Assembly: GCA_007258455.2 (NCBI GenBank) | Contig: VDFB02139074.1 | Location: 44,048 to 108,047, forward strand | Source of the DNA: Sequoia sempervirens | Taxonomy: Eukaryota > Streptophyta > Pinopsida > Cupressales > Cupressaceae | DNA length: 64,000 nucleotides | Reading direction: 5' to 3' | Shown here: one piece after another, positions 12,842 through 24,331 of the stretch | Position numbering within the stretch: position 1 is the first letter of the stretch | Layout: each line of letters opens with the position of its first letter | The notes under the pieces: model-generated | Told to the model about the DNA's origin: nothing | Seen by the model: the letters and a program-made list of their open reading frames with translations, nothing else | The model's database searches: none | Made by a program: the position numbers and the translations under genes

Positions 12842-13462
12842 ATAAACTTTCTAAGAAGGTTTGCTACTAACTTTGCAGAAATAGTTAGGCCTATATCAAA
12901 GATGCTCAAAAAAGGAGAAAAGGTGGTGTGGTCAAAAGAGCCCCTCAAGGATTTTCAAGCTATTAAAGAGGCTATCAAGGTCACACCTATCCTAAAAATT
13001 CTAGATTATGCCAACCCTTTCCAGTTATTTACATTTTCCTCTTTTCATACCATAGCCAGAGTTTTGTTGCAAAAAAATGATGAAGGGTATGAACAACCAA
13101 TTGCCTTCTTTCAAAAATCCTTGCAAGCAGCCAAACTTAAATATGACACCACTAAGAAGAAAGCTTTCACCTTGGTTAAGGCTATAATAAATTTCAAGAC
13201 ATATCTGATTGGTGCAAAAGTGGTGGCTTATGTCTTGAGTGCAGCGGTCAAGGACATCTTCACTCAGCAAGAAACTACGGGTAGAAGGTGTAGATGGATA
13301 AATAGAATTCAAGAATTCAACATAGATATCCAGATTACCAAGTTAGTAAGAGGCCAAGGCTTAGCCAGGCGTATGGCTGAATCTAACTTGGAGGCCAACC
13401 AAATCAATGAGGTCAAATTAGAAAATGTTTCTCCCATTTGCAACATGCAAACATGTGGTTGA
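12842..13462 (+). pseudogene. T1 first-type RNase H (catalytic residues absent)
   Basis: This is the standard gypsy RNase H that follows reverse transcriptase. The fold can be traced: the RT connection, then a region equivalent to the usual TDAS box reading TFSSFHT, then KKKAFTLVKAI where EKEAL is usual, then AYVLSAAVKD where a TDH box is usual, then RGQGLARRMAE near the end. All four acidic positions are replaced. The loss seems older than the stops, because the frame 12902-13462 is otherwise open. It probably served only as a structural connection domain, as suggested for other elements with two RNase H domains (inference). Confidence 0.75.
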
Positions 13463-14716
13463 TATCGAAGGGTCGTTGAATACTTGCAGACCATGAAATG
13501 CTCAAATGGCATGCTAGAGAATGAAAGAAGAACCCTGAAGTTACATGCCATCAGGTATGTTATCATTGATGGTGAACTCTAGTGGAGAAGCCTAGAGGGT
13601 GTATTTCTTAGATGTGTGGATGGTGATCAAGCGAAATACCTTTTGATTGAAATGCATAAAGGAGTTTGTGGAGGCCACTATATGGCCAAGACAACAGTGA
13701 ATAAGGTCTTAAGGGCTGGGTTTTGGTGGCCTAAAGTATTCAAGGATGCACACCAACTTGTCCAAAAATGTGATGCATGTCAAAAATTCACAGGAAAGTT
13801 GAAATTCTCTAGTACTTTACCGCTCAGACAAGTTTCAGCACTAGCCCCTTTTCACTAGTGGTAAATTGACTTTGTTGGAGAAATGGTGATAAAATCTACT
13901 GGAGGATATGCTTGGATTTTAGTTGCTACTGACTAGTTCACCAAGTGGGTTAAGGCCATCCCCACCAAGAAAGCTACTATTAAGCTAGTCATTGATTTCC
14001 TCATGAAGAATATTTTGAGCATATTTGGTGTTCCTGAAAGAATTGTGACAGACATTGCAATGTGCTTCAGGTCTGAGGAGTTTATGAAATTTTGTAATGA
14101 CCATGGTATAAACATATCATATTCATCCTTGTATCATCCCTAGGGAAATGGACAAGCCGAGTCCAATAATAAATGCCTCACAAAGATTATTAAACAAGTT
14201 CTTGACAAGAATAAGAAGGCTCAAGATTCAAAGTTGCAATTATCATTATGGACAGATAGAACCACAATTAAGAAAGATATTCAGAATTCCCCTTTCAACT
14301 TGGTGTATGGAGCAAAGGCTAGGATCCCACACAATAATTTGACAAAGATGTATAAGTTTGTTTAGGAGTATGATAATGAGATTTGTGATGAGTTGTAGAA
14401 TAGGATGAATGATCTAGTTGAGTTGTATGAGCTAAGGAGATAAGCTCACAAGAAAAATGAAAAGCTACAACTTCAAGTTGAGTATCTACATGACAAGCGA
14501 GTGGTGCCAAGGAAATTTGAGGTAGGATGTATGGTACTAATGTGGAATGCCTGACTGGAGGATAAAGGAAAACATGGTAAGTTTGGTCCCCTGTGGCTTG
14601 GCCCATACCTAGTTGTAGATATTCATGGGGAGGATTCTTACTTCTTACAGTCACTTGTAGGTGAATTTCTGGAACTACTAGTACATGGAATATTCCTAAA
14701 ACCCTATTTCTCCTAA
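13463..14716 (+). pseudogene. T1 integrase (several stops)
   Basis: Integrase inserts the cDNA into the genome. The zinc-binding HHCC part is visible (EMHKGVCGGH, then QKCDACQKF near 13650-13790). The catalytic core follows in the same frame with IDFVGEM (first aspartate), ERIVTDIA (second aspartate; TDNG is usual) and GNGQAE (glutamate, just after the TAG at 14141-14143). The C-terminal part contains GKFGPLWLGPYLV, typical of the end of gypsy integrases, and ends at TAA 14714-14716. At least eight in-frame stops interrupt it, most of them TAG at positions where glutamine is expected. Confidence 0.88.
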
Positions 14717-16218
14717 AATAGGCCTTTTTCCATGTACATTGTGTATGATCTATAAATTGTGTACATAGTGCTTGGTGTGTTTGCTTCCTAGTTGTGTCCG
14801 CTTGCTTTGTCCGGGTAAACTCCTTTTTTTTTATCCCTCTATGTTTGGTTTGCTCTTCTAGGAGATTTGTTTCTTGCCATACCAACCAGGGGTATGTGTC
14901 CCTGAGTATGAGACACTATTAGACCCTAAAAAATCCTTGGTATTTTGAGATCTTTTACCCTCAATGTCAACATGGTATGTTGATTGCAAATAGGGTTTAG
15001 GGTTTTACAAACTTGTCATCCAAATTTCCCTTTGGACTTCAGATGTTCTTTTCCTATGTTGACCTCTTGGTCTAGTCACTAGTAATATAAATTCTCTCTC
15101 GAGTCATGGTTTCATGTTTATTACCAACCCCTTCATGTTAAATCATTCGGTTATCCCCGGTCGCATACTCTCTTAATTACCCTAAGGTCGATCTTTAATT
15201 TTTGCATACAAATAACTTATGCTTAAGTCATGAACTCTTAAGGGGTAAAGTGTCGTCGACCTAGTTAAGGCCCCCTTTTAATGATTAACTATTGAGTGTT
15301 CATGTAGGTTGGCTGGTCACGAGATTGTGGGACTCAATTTGAACCATTCCCCGTTGGCTCGCTCATTTGAAGTAGATGTAGTTTAATTTTGGCGAGATCA
15401 GTGAAACAACACCATGTGTATGTGGGCCTAGCCGATATGTCTTGTCTCAATGCACACAACTTTGAAGATCGAAGGTGTTTGGTGGGTGAGGTAATTTGAT
15501 CGCAGCCATTCCCTGCTAGGTCATAGGGAAAGTTGCAAGTTCTTTAAAAGGTAGTGAGATCAATGAGGTGTTGACATGTGTGTTCTATGGCTACTGGCGG
15601 GTGGGCCCTATTGTCCATAGGGAGAGTCTTCTTAGCATCTTTTTATTAGTTGATAGTTTGAGCTAGACCCACATTGTGGATTCAAATGAGTTTGACTCAA
15701 TCAAAGTTGTTCAAAATATCTAGCTCAACCATGGATCAACGACGTGCTTGAAAAAATGCAAGTACACCCATTGAAATTGTTTTGCTTCACAGGAGGGGAC
15801 TCTAATGGTCGAAGTGACCCATAAACTCATTCTACTTACCCAAAAAATTATGTTTGTGCCTGACGCTTGCTTAATTGAGATTTGGAAATGTGTCTGAGGA
15901 AATATAAGAAGCTAAGAAGTAAATTGTAGAAATCGTCTAAGTCGGCATTAGGGTTTGTCACCATTGAAAGTAGTAAGTACCACAAATGTAGTTCTATGCT
16001 TTTTCCAATTTTCTAAACTAGGGTTTGTCCCAATCCACTTTAAAACAAATACTTTTGATCATTTTTCTTTTATTACTTTTAAAGTTGGAATTAATTTGTG
16101 CTTTTAAAACTTGCATCACTACGAATTTCCCAATTTTAGCATTTGTCTTGAGTTGTATTATAGTTAGGGGTTGAGTAGGTTAAAATCCCTCCAAAGTAAT
16201 TCTTTCCTATCTAGAGAC
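14717..16218 (+). other. T1 region between integrase and the extra ORF, with a repeated module
   Basis: This 1.5 kb region has no convincing ORF. Its first part (14740-14930) is homologous to 27120-27300 in T2, including ACATAG, TAAACTCC and a shared CCATACCAACCAG-like stretch, which ties the two elements together. Two copies of a module start near 15343 and 15505: a CCATTCCCYGYT core, then GAGATCARTGA 40-70 bp later. Copies of the same module occur in T2. Confidence 0.6.
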
Positions 16219-19200
16219 ATGGCTCCAAAGATAAAAGGTGCTTCTTCCTCTACCCAGTCTAGAGCCCTTTCTCAAGATGTAATTAATCTGCTACCCTAGT
16301 CTACAAATAAGAAATAGATGAAAGGGTCGTGTTTCGTGGCCAAATTGTGAAGGAGGGTTTGATAGATAAATCTTTCTTTATCAAAGACGCTGAGGTACCC
16401 TACACAGGTTGGAAAATGTTCCAACATTGGTTTGGAAATAGAAATCTTGGGTCTCCTTTCAGTAACCCATGGGATTTGAATATGGGAAGACTAGTCATCC
16501 CCAATGTGTACATGGATGTGGACCTTTTAAAAGATATTGTATCAAAGTATGATCCAGTTTCTAGGGTGGTCAAGACATATGATGGGGTGGTAATGCTAAA
16601 GATAACTTGTGAAGAAATTAAAAAGGTTTTTGACCTACATGAAAGGAATTTGAGTATGCTTTGGACATGGATGCCATCATAATAGAGTATAATAAGATGA
16701 AGGTGTTCATTCGGTAAAAAAAGTTACCTCTGCATACTGTAATGGTTGGGACTGGGAAACAATGGAGAAGGTTAGGATTTATAATAGAGAGCTAGAACTT
16801 CTTCCAATGAATTATTTTTCTGGTTATTTTAGAAAAACTATATACTCTTTCTACCAGATTCTAGGTGACAATCCACCTGATACATTACAAAAGGATTATA
16901 GTTACTTGGCCTCACATATGCAACATTCACCATACAATACTATTTAGGACTATGGAACTTATCTAGCTGACCACATACATAAGGGCTTGGTTAGATTACA
17001 AGAAGGAAACCAATGGGTGAAATTCTAGTGGTACTCATTGTTGATGCATATGTTCTTGTTTAATGGACAAAAGGCCTTTGAGAAAGAGATTACACTAGAA
17101 AGGAAGAGGGATGGTGTTGACTTGCCTGTTCAGTGTTGGACCCGTGTTCTAGATAGAGATGATAAGAGATACAATTTTGTAATGTTTAGAAATGATTTTG
17201 CATCCAAAATAAGGGAAGCCTTAGTATATCGGCCACCTCGGATCCCTAAGGAAATCCATGAATTTTCAAGACCGAAGGAGCTAAGGCCATATTTGAATTT
17301 GAGCCATAATTGGGGAGATGTGATTTTATATCATGATAGGAAAATTTTTAGGATATATCATAGTAGCTTGGGTCCATAAATTTTTCCAACAAATGTTCCT
17401 TTGAGAACTGGTTTCCTTGAAATCATGAGACAATTGGGAGCTACCCAAGAAACACATTTACCAAAACTAGCAAGGAAGGGGTCATTCTTCCTAGAATGGA
17501 TAGTATTTGTAGATTACATTATAACAAAATGGTTAGTGAAGGAACTAGAGCATTTGTTAACTCCTTATGAACTAATAACTATGAACCCAAGGAATCATTA
17601 TGCTGAGCTCTTCATCAGTAAACTCAAAGTAGATAAGAAAATGAGTTCTTTTGTACATGCCTTTGATTACCCTAAGGATATCATTAGGAATATATCCAAC
17701 TTTGAGGGGCAGGATAACAGAAAAGCCAAATACTTAGCTTATAGAAAAATGGGTGAAGCTAAGAGGAAGAAGACTCCTCAATATGATCCCTTTCCAAGTA
17801 TATAGGGTGATTTCAATAAAGCTATGTATGTCATGGATAACTTTGAGAATGTAGTGTGTGTTTTGAGAGAGAAAAGAGAGGTTTTATGATAAAGGGAAAT
17901 CAGTTGTGGTTGAAGAAAATGTTGAAGTGACATTAGAGGAAAGACCTGCTTTCCAACCTCCCAAACAATTGAAAATTTATTCTAGAAGGAAGAAAATAAC
18001 AAGTCAGGAAATAAGCCAAATAGCCCCTACTGTCTTTGAAGGACCAAAGGAAGATTCCCTAAAAGTTACAATACCACATCCTCCTGCACAGGTCCTTTTA
18101 CATGTAATTGATTTGGATCGACTTCCTAAAATTTCTGCTCCTTCTAAGCAACCACCTCAAAAGAATCAAAGGATTGAAAGAAAAGGTGTGGTTGATTACT
18201 CTGACACAGATCAGGATGATATTTATGTCACCCCTAAGGAAATGCAAATAGGAATGCCTCCATATGAGGGAGTAATTGTTTCAAGTTCTAGATAGACCAT
18301 CCTTAGATTGGGAAAGCTCGACATTTGTATACTAAATACTATAGATGATTTGAGGGTGGAGGCCAGTAAAAAAATTATGGAAGATGATTCTTTCATTGAA
18401 ACTGCGACATTTCAAGATTTTTGGTGGAAATTCATAGTTGCAATATATGCTGAGAAGGTAGCCATCGAAAGGATCATGCATCCTGAATCGACTGAAAGTG
18501 TCAATGAGGTGAATGTAAGAAGTGCTCTAAAGGATGAGTTTAAGATCAATGCCCAACAAGGAAGAGATCTTGTAAAGAAGAGTGGTATATTGTTATTACT
18601 AGAGTGGAATATTGCATATGCTATTGTTTTAGATGCAATAAGAAGGGTTGAAGGACCTTTTGTGAAGACAAAGGAAGACTTGGAAATGACACTTTGAGGT
18701 TTTTCTTTTAGTGAAGATTGGGATGCATTGGAAATATGGTCATTATCCCATACATTTAAGAAACCAACCTTGGTAGAGCCATCAAAACTTGGTGGATAGT
18801 TGCTTGTAAAAAGAGTTGCTAATACCCCAGCCTTGGAAGCTACAGATATGTTGTTAATGTTGCCAGATTTACTCAGTCGACTATGGAGGGAATAACCTTG
18901 GAAAGATATAATCTCAGAGTTAAATATAGTGAGCTTCTGAATGATTATGATAGCTACAACCAACAAAAAGTAGCTACAATGGAAACTAAACTGGAATTTT
19001 ATAAACAAAGCGAGGCAATGCGGAGAGAGAGGGGTCAGCGTAGCTCAAACCACCCAACTTCAGTTTCTCCAATGAAATCTATGTAGCACTCATTTCATAG
19101 CTATTCTCTAGCAATAGTACAATATGATTAGAGACAAGAACCAATTGCAAAGGAAGAAACAAATAGACCAAGCTCTAGCTCATCTAATAGAGATCAACTC

Positions 19201-19921
19201 CTTCTACAAATTGAGTTATATGAGAATTTGTTAGAGAAGGCTCAGGATGCAATGTATGAGAACATATCAAAGGTTGTATGCACTTCCTTAAGACATTTGA
19301 AAGAGAGAATTTGGGATAGACAAAATAGTGTGAATGACAACTATGCTTTGATGTTGCGAGCAATGAGGTTATCTCAAAAGGAAAAGATGTTGGCCATACC
19401 AACTTTGAATAAATGGGTCCCAAGATTTGAAAGATTAAAGTTGATCTTAGTGGGAACCGGTCAACACGCAAATAAACTTCATCTGGTGCAACTAGTTTAT
19501 GATTTTTTTGTGTGAGTTAAGCGCGCATAATTTTCAAGGATATACAACTCCATTAGAGCATAAGATAATAGAGTTAATAGCTCAATATACCCATACTGAT
19601 TTGGCCCCACTACCAAATATTGAGGTTGCAAACTATGAAGTGAAACAATTATAGACATGAAAGAGGCAATTGGACCAGGTTATTGATTCTTAGGTTGGTG
19701 AAATTTGCAAAGAAGTTGATGTCGGTATCTTCAACAATACCTTGGGGAGATTAACATTTCTTATTAGCTTCTTGGAGGATTTTGACAAGGAATCCAATGC
19801 AGTTGTAACTAAGTATTCCCCTTATAGAAAAGCCATGGATGACATAATGGATTTTTACTGGCCATCTGAGGAAGAGTATGATGAATGGGAAAGGTTGTAT
19901 TGTGGCAAGTTTGGTTTGTGA
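16219..19921 (+). pseudogene. T1 extra ORF after pol, continuing into the 3' LTR
   Basis: This was a protein of roughly 1200 residues and of unknown function. It probably starts at ATG 16219 (MAPKIKGASS), a basic, serine-rich N-terminus. A frameshift near 16325 and another near 16640 follow. The frame from 16762 to 17887 is readable through TAG or TAA stops (16945, 17026, 17377, 17803), and 17906-18697 is one frame with a single TAG at 18293. This last segment crosses the LTR boundary at 18591 without a break. The part inside the LTR is a charged coiled-coil protein ending at TGA 19919-19921. I recognise no catalytic motif. Extra sense ORFs between integrase and the 3' LTR are known in plant Ty3/gypsy elements; this one is unusual in being partly LTR-encoded. 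Confidence 0.65.
18571..18590 (+). promoter_or_regulatory. T1 polypurine tract (candidate)
   Basis: A purine-rich run, AAAGAAGAGTGG, ends a few bases before the 3' LTR start TGTTATTAC. This is where plus-strand DNA synthesis would be primed. The tract lies inside the coding frame of the extra ORF. Confidence 0.5.
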
Positions 19922-21183
19922 AACATATATTGGGTCATGTATTGTACAAGTTTGGCCTTAGAAATTGCAAACATAAAACATATGTTTCATAAAGAAGTAT
20001 CAACTATTTATAATGTAGGATGTTGATCAAGAGGCTGACTCACCCTATGGTCAACATCATTTTTTCATTTTTCTCGATGAATTGGATTCTCTCTTGTGAC
20101 ATGGGCTCTTTTGACAAGGAAAAGCTGCTCTCTATTATAGATGCAAATATTCTTTGTCTTATGTGTATTCCCTCCATTTTGATTACAAATATAACTAAAT
20201 TTTGAATATGCCTTATAGCAGTCCAATACAATGTTGACATGTGTACGCTTGGCCTAAGGCTTTTTTTTCTCCCTTCTTATATTAAAGGGAATTTAGGGAA
20301 ATTTGTTTGGATCTTTTGTTGAATTTATGGACCTACAATTGAGAAAATTAAGAAACATAGAGATGATAGTTGAGTTTGTATCAAATGTTTTGAGTCTAGA
20401 CAATAAATTTATTTCAATCTATGGTTTCTAAATATATTTGAATAATAATGAAGATTATCTGAGTCTATAGTCTCTCCCTTTGGTTTCATGTCAAAATTAT
20501 TAATGAAAATATTGATCAATGATCATTTCATTAATTGTTATCATGTTATGCTTTGATGTATGATTTGGTTTCTGCTCTTGTTCATGCAATGAGTTAAAAT
20601 GTTTGAATTGGATCATGGGTTCTCATATGAAGTAATTTGAATTTGATAAGTAGTCTATAGTAGTTAGTTACTGATTTGTGAATTGCAAAGTGATATCACT
20701 AGATCATAATTGATCATAATTAAATATGCCTTATATTTCAATTTATGCAGACTCTTAACCCATAGATAATGGCACCGATCTTTAGCCCATTAGATCTTTC
20801 CTAGGATTTTGGTCATTCAACTTAAGAGAAGTATCTTAAAATAATCATTGATCCGCCTGTTGCTTATTATTGTTTTACATTTTCAACTTAAGATGCATAG
20901 TTGAGTCAAAGAACTGCCACCTTTGCAATTGATTTCATATTATTTGCAATTAATGAGAAATTATGTACCATGTATGTGTGAGTATTCAAGATGAGTTTTC
21001 TATTAGGAATTGTGGGAAGACCCTCTCGGGCTTGGGCTTGGCAGAACCTAAAGTTGAGGAGATAAAGAGACATAAGTTTTATCTCGTCAGTTGGCCACTT
21101 GTCTGGAAAGTATTCAAGAATTGAGTTTGGTAGACTCAAAGTTATTTGTTAAGGATTGCTTGGTTCATTAAAATTAACCAACA
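18591..21183 (+). repeat. T1 3' LTR
   Basis: This is 2593 bp, homologous to 4588-7129 over its whole length. It starts TGTTATTACTAG and ends CCAACA. Compared with the 5' copy it has an insertion of about 50 bp near 20215-20265. The last T1 base is followed at once by the first base of T2. Confidence 0.85.
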
Positions 21184-22091
21184 TGTCCATGCAAAGTGTG
21201 AGACCCACTCCCCGTTACTGCTCCTAAGGCCCAACATCTTCAACGAGTGTCTAAGAAAATTTTGGCAGAATGATCTTCACCATTCCTCGCTGGCTTGCTA
21301 GATGAAAGTGAATGATGGTTAAAACTAGCTAGATCAGTGAGATCTAGACACTAGTCTCGGTCTACTCAGATGGGTGGAGCCCCTCATAGCGAAGATGTCA
21401 TCCGACATGGATGAAAATGATTGGTTGTGAGCACATCAGTGAGGTACTGCTCGAAATCAAAGGTGGTCAAATGAAGGTTGGCTATCCGATTGACCATCAA
21501 TGCAAAGGATCGATGCATGGAATTCAAAGTTGGAAAAATAACATGTCACGACCATTTCTGCTCTGTGAAATCAGCCCACATTAATGTCTAACATCCTATA
21601 GAGTGATTGAGTTGATCTCAATTTGTGTGGAGATGCAAATGTTGGTAATCATGATGAATAGACTATAGACTTCCACGCAAATGGGAATTAAATGGTGCTA
21701 GTAGATCTACCAACGAGGTTCTTGGGTAAAGAATGTGTGTTAGACATTAAGTGTGAATTCCATTGCTTCACTTGATAAATACAACAAAGGTAGTTGCTAT
21801 TCATGTCATTATCATGTAGCAGTTAGGCATTTTCTAGTGTGAGAAATTATCACAAGAGAAAATGAGAAAACTAGTAAGGAAGTATGCTCGCTTGAGTTCC
21901 TTGAGGTTTGGTTCTAATGCACAGGAAGTTGCTCCAACCATGGGGGTCCATATTTCCTCCAAAGAGCCCAAACTTGCACTTATCAAGTGCAGTTAAAGGC
22001 TACAATTCTAGGGTGGTGTTGTAGGAAAAAATGGATGATAGAGGAAAAAGCCTAGTGCAATCTCATACTAGATCAAAATAGAAAATAAGGT

Positions 22092-22406
22092 ATGGATGTG
22101 GCTCCTATGGGTGCCAACATTCACCCATCAACCTTACGAGAACTGCCTCTAATAGTGGCACCGAGATTGACTCATCCTATGGTTGATTTTTTAGTTATGT
22201 TGAATGATGGGCTACCCTCTGATGAAGAAGTGATATCTATTGTGCCATTAGTGGTTAAAACCCTGAGTGGGCGGACTAGAACCGTGTTGGATAAAGAAAA
22301 GAAAGAGGAGGAAGTTGAGGTTTCCTCTCCTCCTCTAGAAATGACTAGGAGTGGTCACTTTTACTGCAAGCATGTCATTGGTGGTGGTGGGGTGATAGGT
22401 AATTGA
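22092..22406 (+). CDS. Small ORF inside the T2 LTR, unknown
   Basis: This 104-residue ORF starts MDVAPMGANI and has an acidic, glutamate-rich middle (KEKKEEEVEV) and a glycine-rich end (GGGGVIGN). The homologous stretch of the 3' LTR (28675-28990) has the same beginning, but it is broken by stops and frameshifts. It lies about 670 bp upstream of the LTR TATA box, so it would not be on the main element transcript from this LTR but would be on the transcript through the 3' LTR. I recognise no family. It may be the C-terminal remnant of an extra ORF, as seen in T1, or chance. Confidence 0.25.
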   Translation: MDVAPMGANIHPSTLRELPLIVAPRLTHPMVDFLVMLNDGLPSDEEVISIVPLVVKTLSGRTRTVLDKEKKEEEVEVSSPPLEMTRSGHFYCKHVIGGGGVIGN

Positions 22407-22759
22407 GATTTTTCTATGCGTGGGGTTTAAAGTTTTTGTGTTGATGTATTTTATGGTGGTGGCCCTACTTTTTGGTGTATGTGGAAATTTTTGATATTTG
22501 ACGTCAGTCATGTGCCTTCATGGCATTTTGGATATTTGGTTTGTTGTGGCATAGATGGTGACAAGGTAGTTTTGGTGGAAATTTGCATTTCTCTTTGTAG
22601 CTGGCAGTTATATTTTGGTTTTCCCCAGTTGCATCATTCTCTGAAGACTCAATATATGGGGGTTTTTGAAATGCAAGTAAAATGTAGTTCATATTTGGAT
22701 GAAATTAAAATATTTAATAAAACTACATTTGAGCCCAAAGCTTTTTGCTTCCCTTGTGC

Positions 22760-22767
22760 TATAAAAG
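22760..22767 (+). promoter_or_regulatory. T2 5' LTR TATA box
   Basis: TATAAAAG in the context GTGCTATAAAAGGGAAACC. The same box is conserved in the 3' LTR at 29342-29349 despite divergence around it, which supports its role as the element promoter. Confidence 0.65.
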
Positions 22768-23709
22768 GGAAACCATGGCTCATTTTGTGGGGGAGGGAGG
22801 AAGAAAAGGAGAAAAAGGGATAGAAGAAAAGAATTCTGGTTAGGCTTTGGTCAAATTAACATGAATAGATAGGAATAAAATAGTTTGTTAGCTTTGAGCT
22901 TTATGAATGAACATATGCAATTAGCATAATTTTTTTCTCAAATATTTCTTGAATATAAGCAAATACATAATTCTATATATCTCTCTCCTTCAGCAAGTCT
23001 ATGTGAATTTTCAATAGAAATGTTAATGGTATTCATATTCTACTTTGAGCATTTGTTCGAATGTATGTCTCTATCCTTTTTTTTATTCAAGCAATAAATT
23101 AAATACTTGAATGGGATCATGAATTTATGTCCATTTGCAAAGTATTTGATAGGTAGTCATGTATCAGAAAATATAATCTCCATGATGCAAAGTATTGTGT
23201 GAGTAGTCTATTCCATTGAGTTTTTGGGTCATCTATGTTTTACTGGTTCCTGTATGTGTGATTCCATTTTTCCCAATAAATAAGACATTCATTTGTTCCT
23301 TAATGATTTACCTAAGGGATTAATCAAATAATCATTTAATGACCAACATGAAGGTAGGGATTAAATTCAATTAAATCCATCAATTCAAAGTTTATGTGTA
23401 TCAATTCTCATTAAGGTCGTCTTCATTTTGATGAATGGGTAGTGACTTACTTAGAAACAAGACAATTTCATAGTAACTATTGTAGAATTATCCTTCATCA
23501 ATATTGATCTATGTAATGATGTGTTCTACAAAGTAAAACTCAAATGAACACTCTAGGAATACCCTCCTTGGTCCCATAGAGCCTAAAATGTAGAAGATCT
23601 CAGTCCTTGACTGGATCTTGTTAGTTGGCCATTTATTTGAAGAGTCTTGACTATAGGAATTGGCTACTCCTTAGAGATGTCTTAGGTGTAGTGGAAAACA
23701 CCAACATGA

Positions 23710-23727
23710 TGGTGACTCTGCTGGGGA
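23710..23727 (+). promoter_or_regulatory. T2 primer-binding site
   Basis: TGGTGACTCTGCTGGGGA starts three bases after the LTR end. It differs from the T1 site at three positions, which indicates use of the same or a similar tRNA. Confidence 0.8.
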
Positions 23728-24331
23728 GTTCTTATTCTCCAAAGACGTAGATACAAAATGCATAGTCAATTGATGATTTAATCCAAATGTTCTCAAATTC
23801 TTGAACCTAGTCTACAATCTATATGCAGTTGGCATTAAAGGATTTGAACATTACTCTATTGTGGAAGATATCCCAAAGCCTGTCTTATTTTGTAAAGAAG
23901 CTTCATCTTATTTAAAGTTTTATCTCTGAAGGGAGGTGGCGACTATGACTCAAAGAACCTATTCAAGCATACATCAATTTTTCAAATCTTTGTTCTTAAT
24001 GTTAATGAAAACTTCATAGCTACCAGCATATAGGTACTCTTGTAAAAATTGAAAGAATTTTGGGCACTTTACGGATAATATCATCATAAATTTGTAATGC
24101 TCGACATGAAAATGATTCCCTAGTAGGTGATTTAGTACTAGATCAGGGAGTATTCAAGGATTTTAGCATGCTTCATATGTAAGTTGAAAGAAGCATGTCA
24201 TATCATAGATCTTAGGTGTCCTGTGTATGGAATACTTGTGCTAGGATCTTGAGATTACATTTGTAAAAGGAATTGAAGTAGTGTTGTAGAAATTGCATAA
24301 ATATTTTAAAATTCCTTTTTAAGAATTAAGG

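Larger units (their letters stand above)
4588..21183 (+). mobile_element. T1: decayed Ty3/gypsy (Tat-like) LTR retrotransposon
   Basis: This is a complete but inactivated element. Two long direct repeats (4588-7129 and 18591-21183) flank a primer-binding site, gag, protease, RNase H, reverse transcriptase, a second RNase H, integrase and a long extra ORF, all on the plus strand. The domain order is unusual because the catalytic-type RNase H lies before reverse transcriptase. The extra ORF runs into the 3' LTR. The coding parts carry many TAG stops and several frameshifts, and the LTRs differ roughly once every 15-20 bases in the stretch I compared (5840-6110 against 19850-20120), so the insertion is old. 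The five bases left of the element are TATAT. The right side abuts T2 directly, so no target duplication can be confirmed. Confidence 0.88.
21184..23706 (+). repeat. T2 5' LTR
   Basis: This LTR is 2523 bp, starts TGTCCATGCAAAG and ends ACACCAACA. It matches 27748-30293. It holds one copy of the module shared with T1 (near 21281), a small ORF (22092-22406) and a TATA box at 22760. Confidence 0.87.

Noticed and set aside
14319..14885. 188-codon minus-strand ORF over the T1 integrase end
   Set aside because: It is antisense to a recognisable integrase C-terminus and its composition follows from that; no domain seen.
7265..19921. A genetic code in which TAG means glutamine
   Set aside because: The intact T3 Gag-Pol has 2315 codons without TAG, and the old elements also have frameshifts, TAA and TGA stops. 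Decay by C-to-T change explains the pattern.
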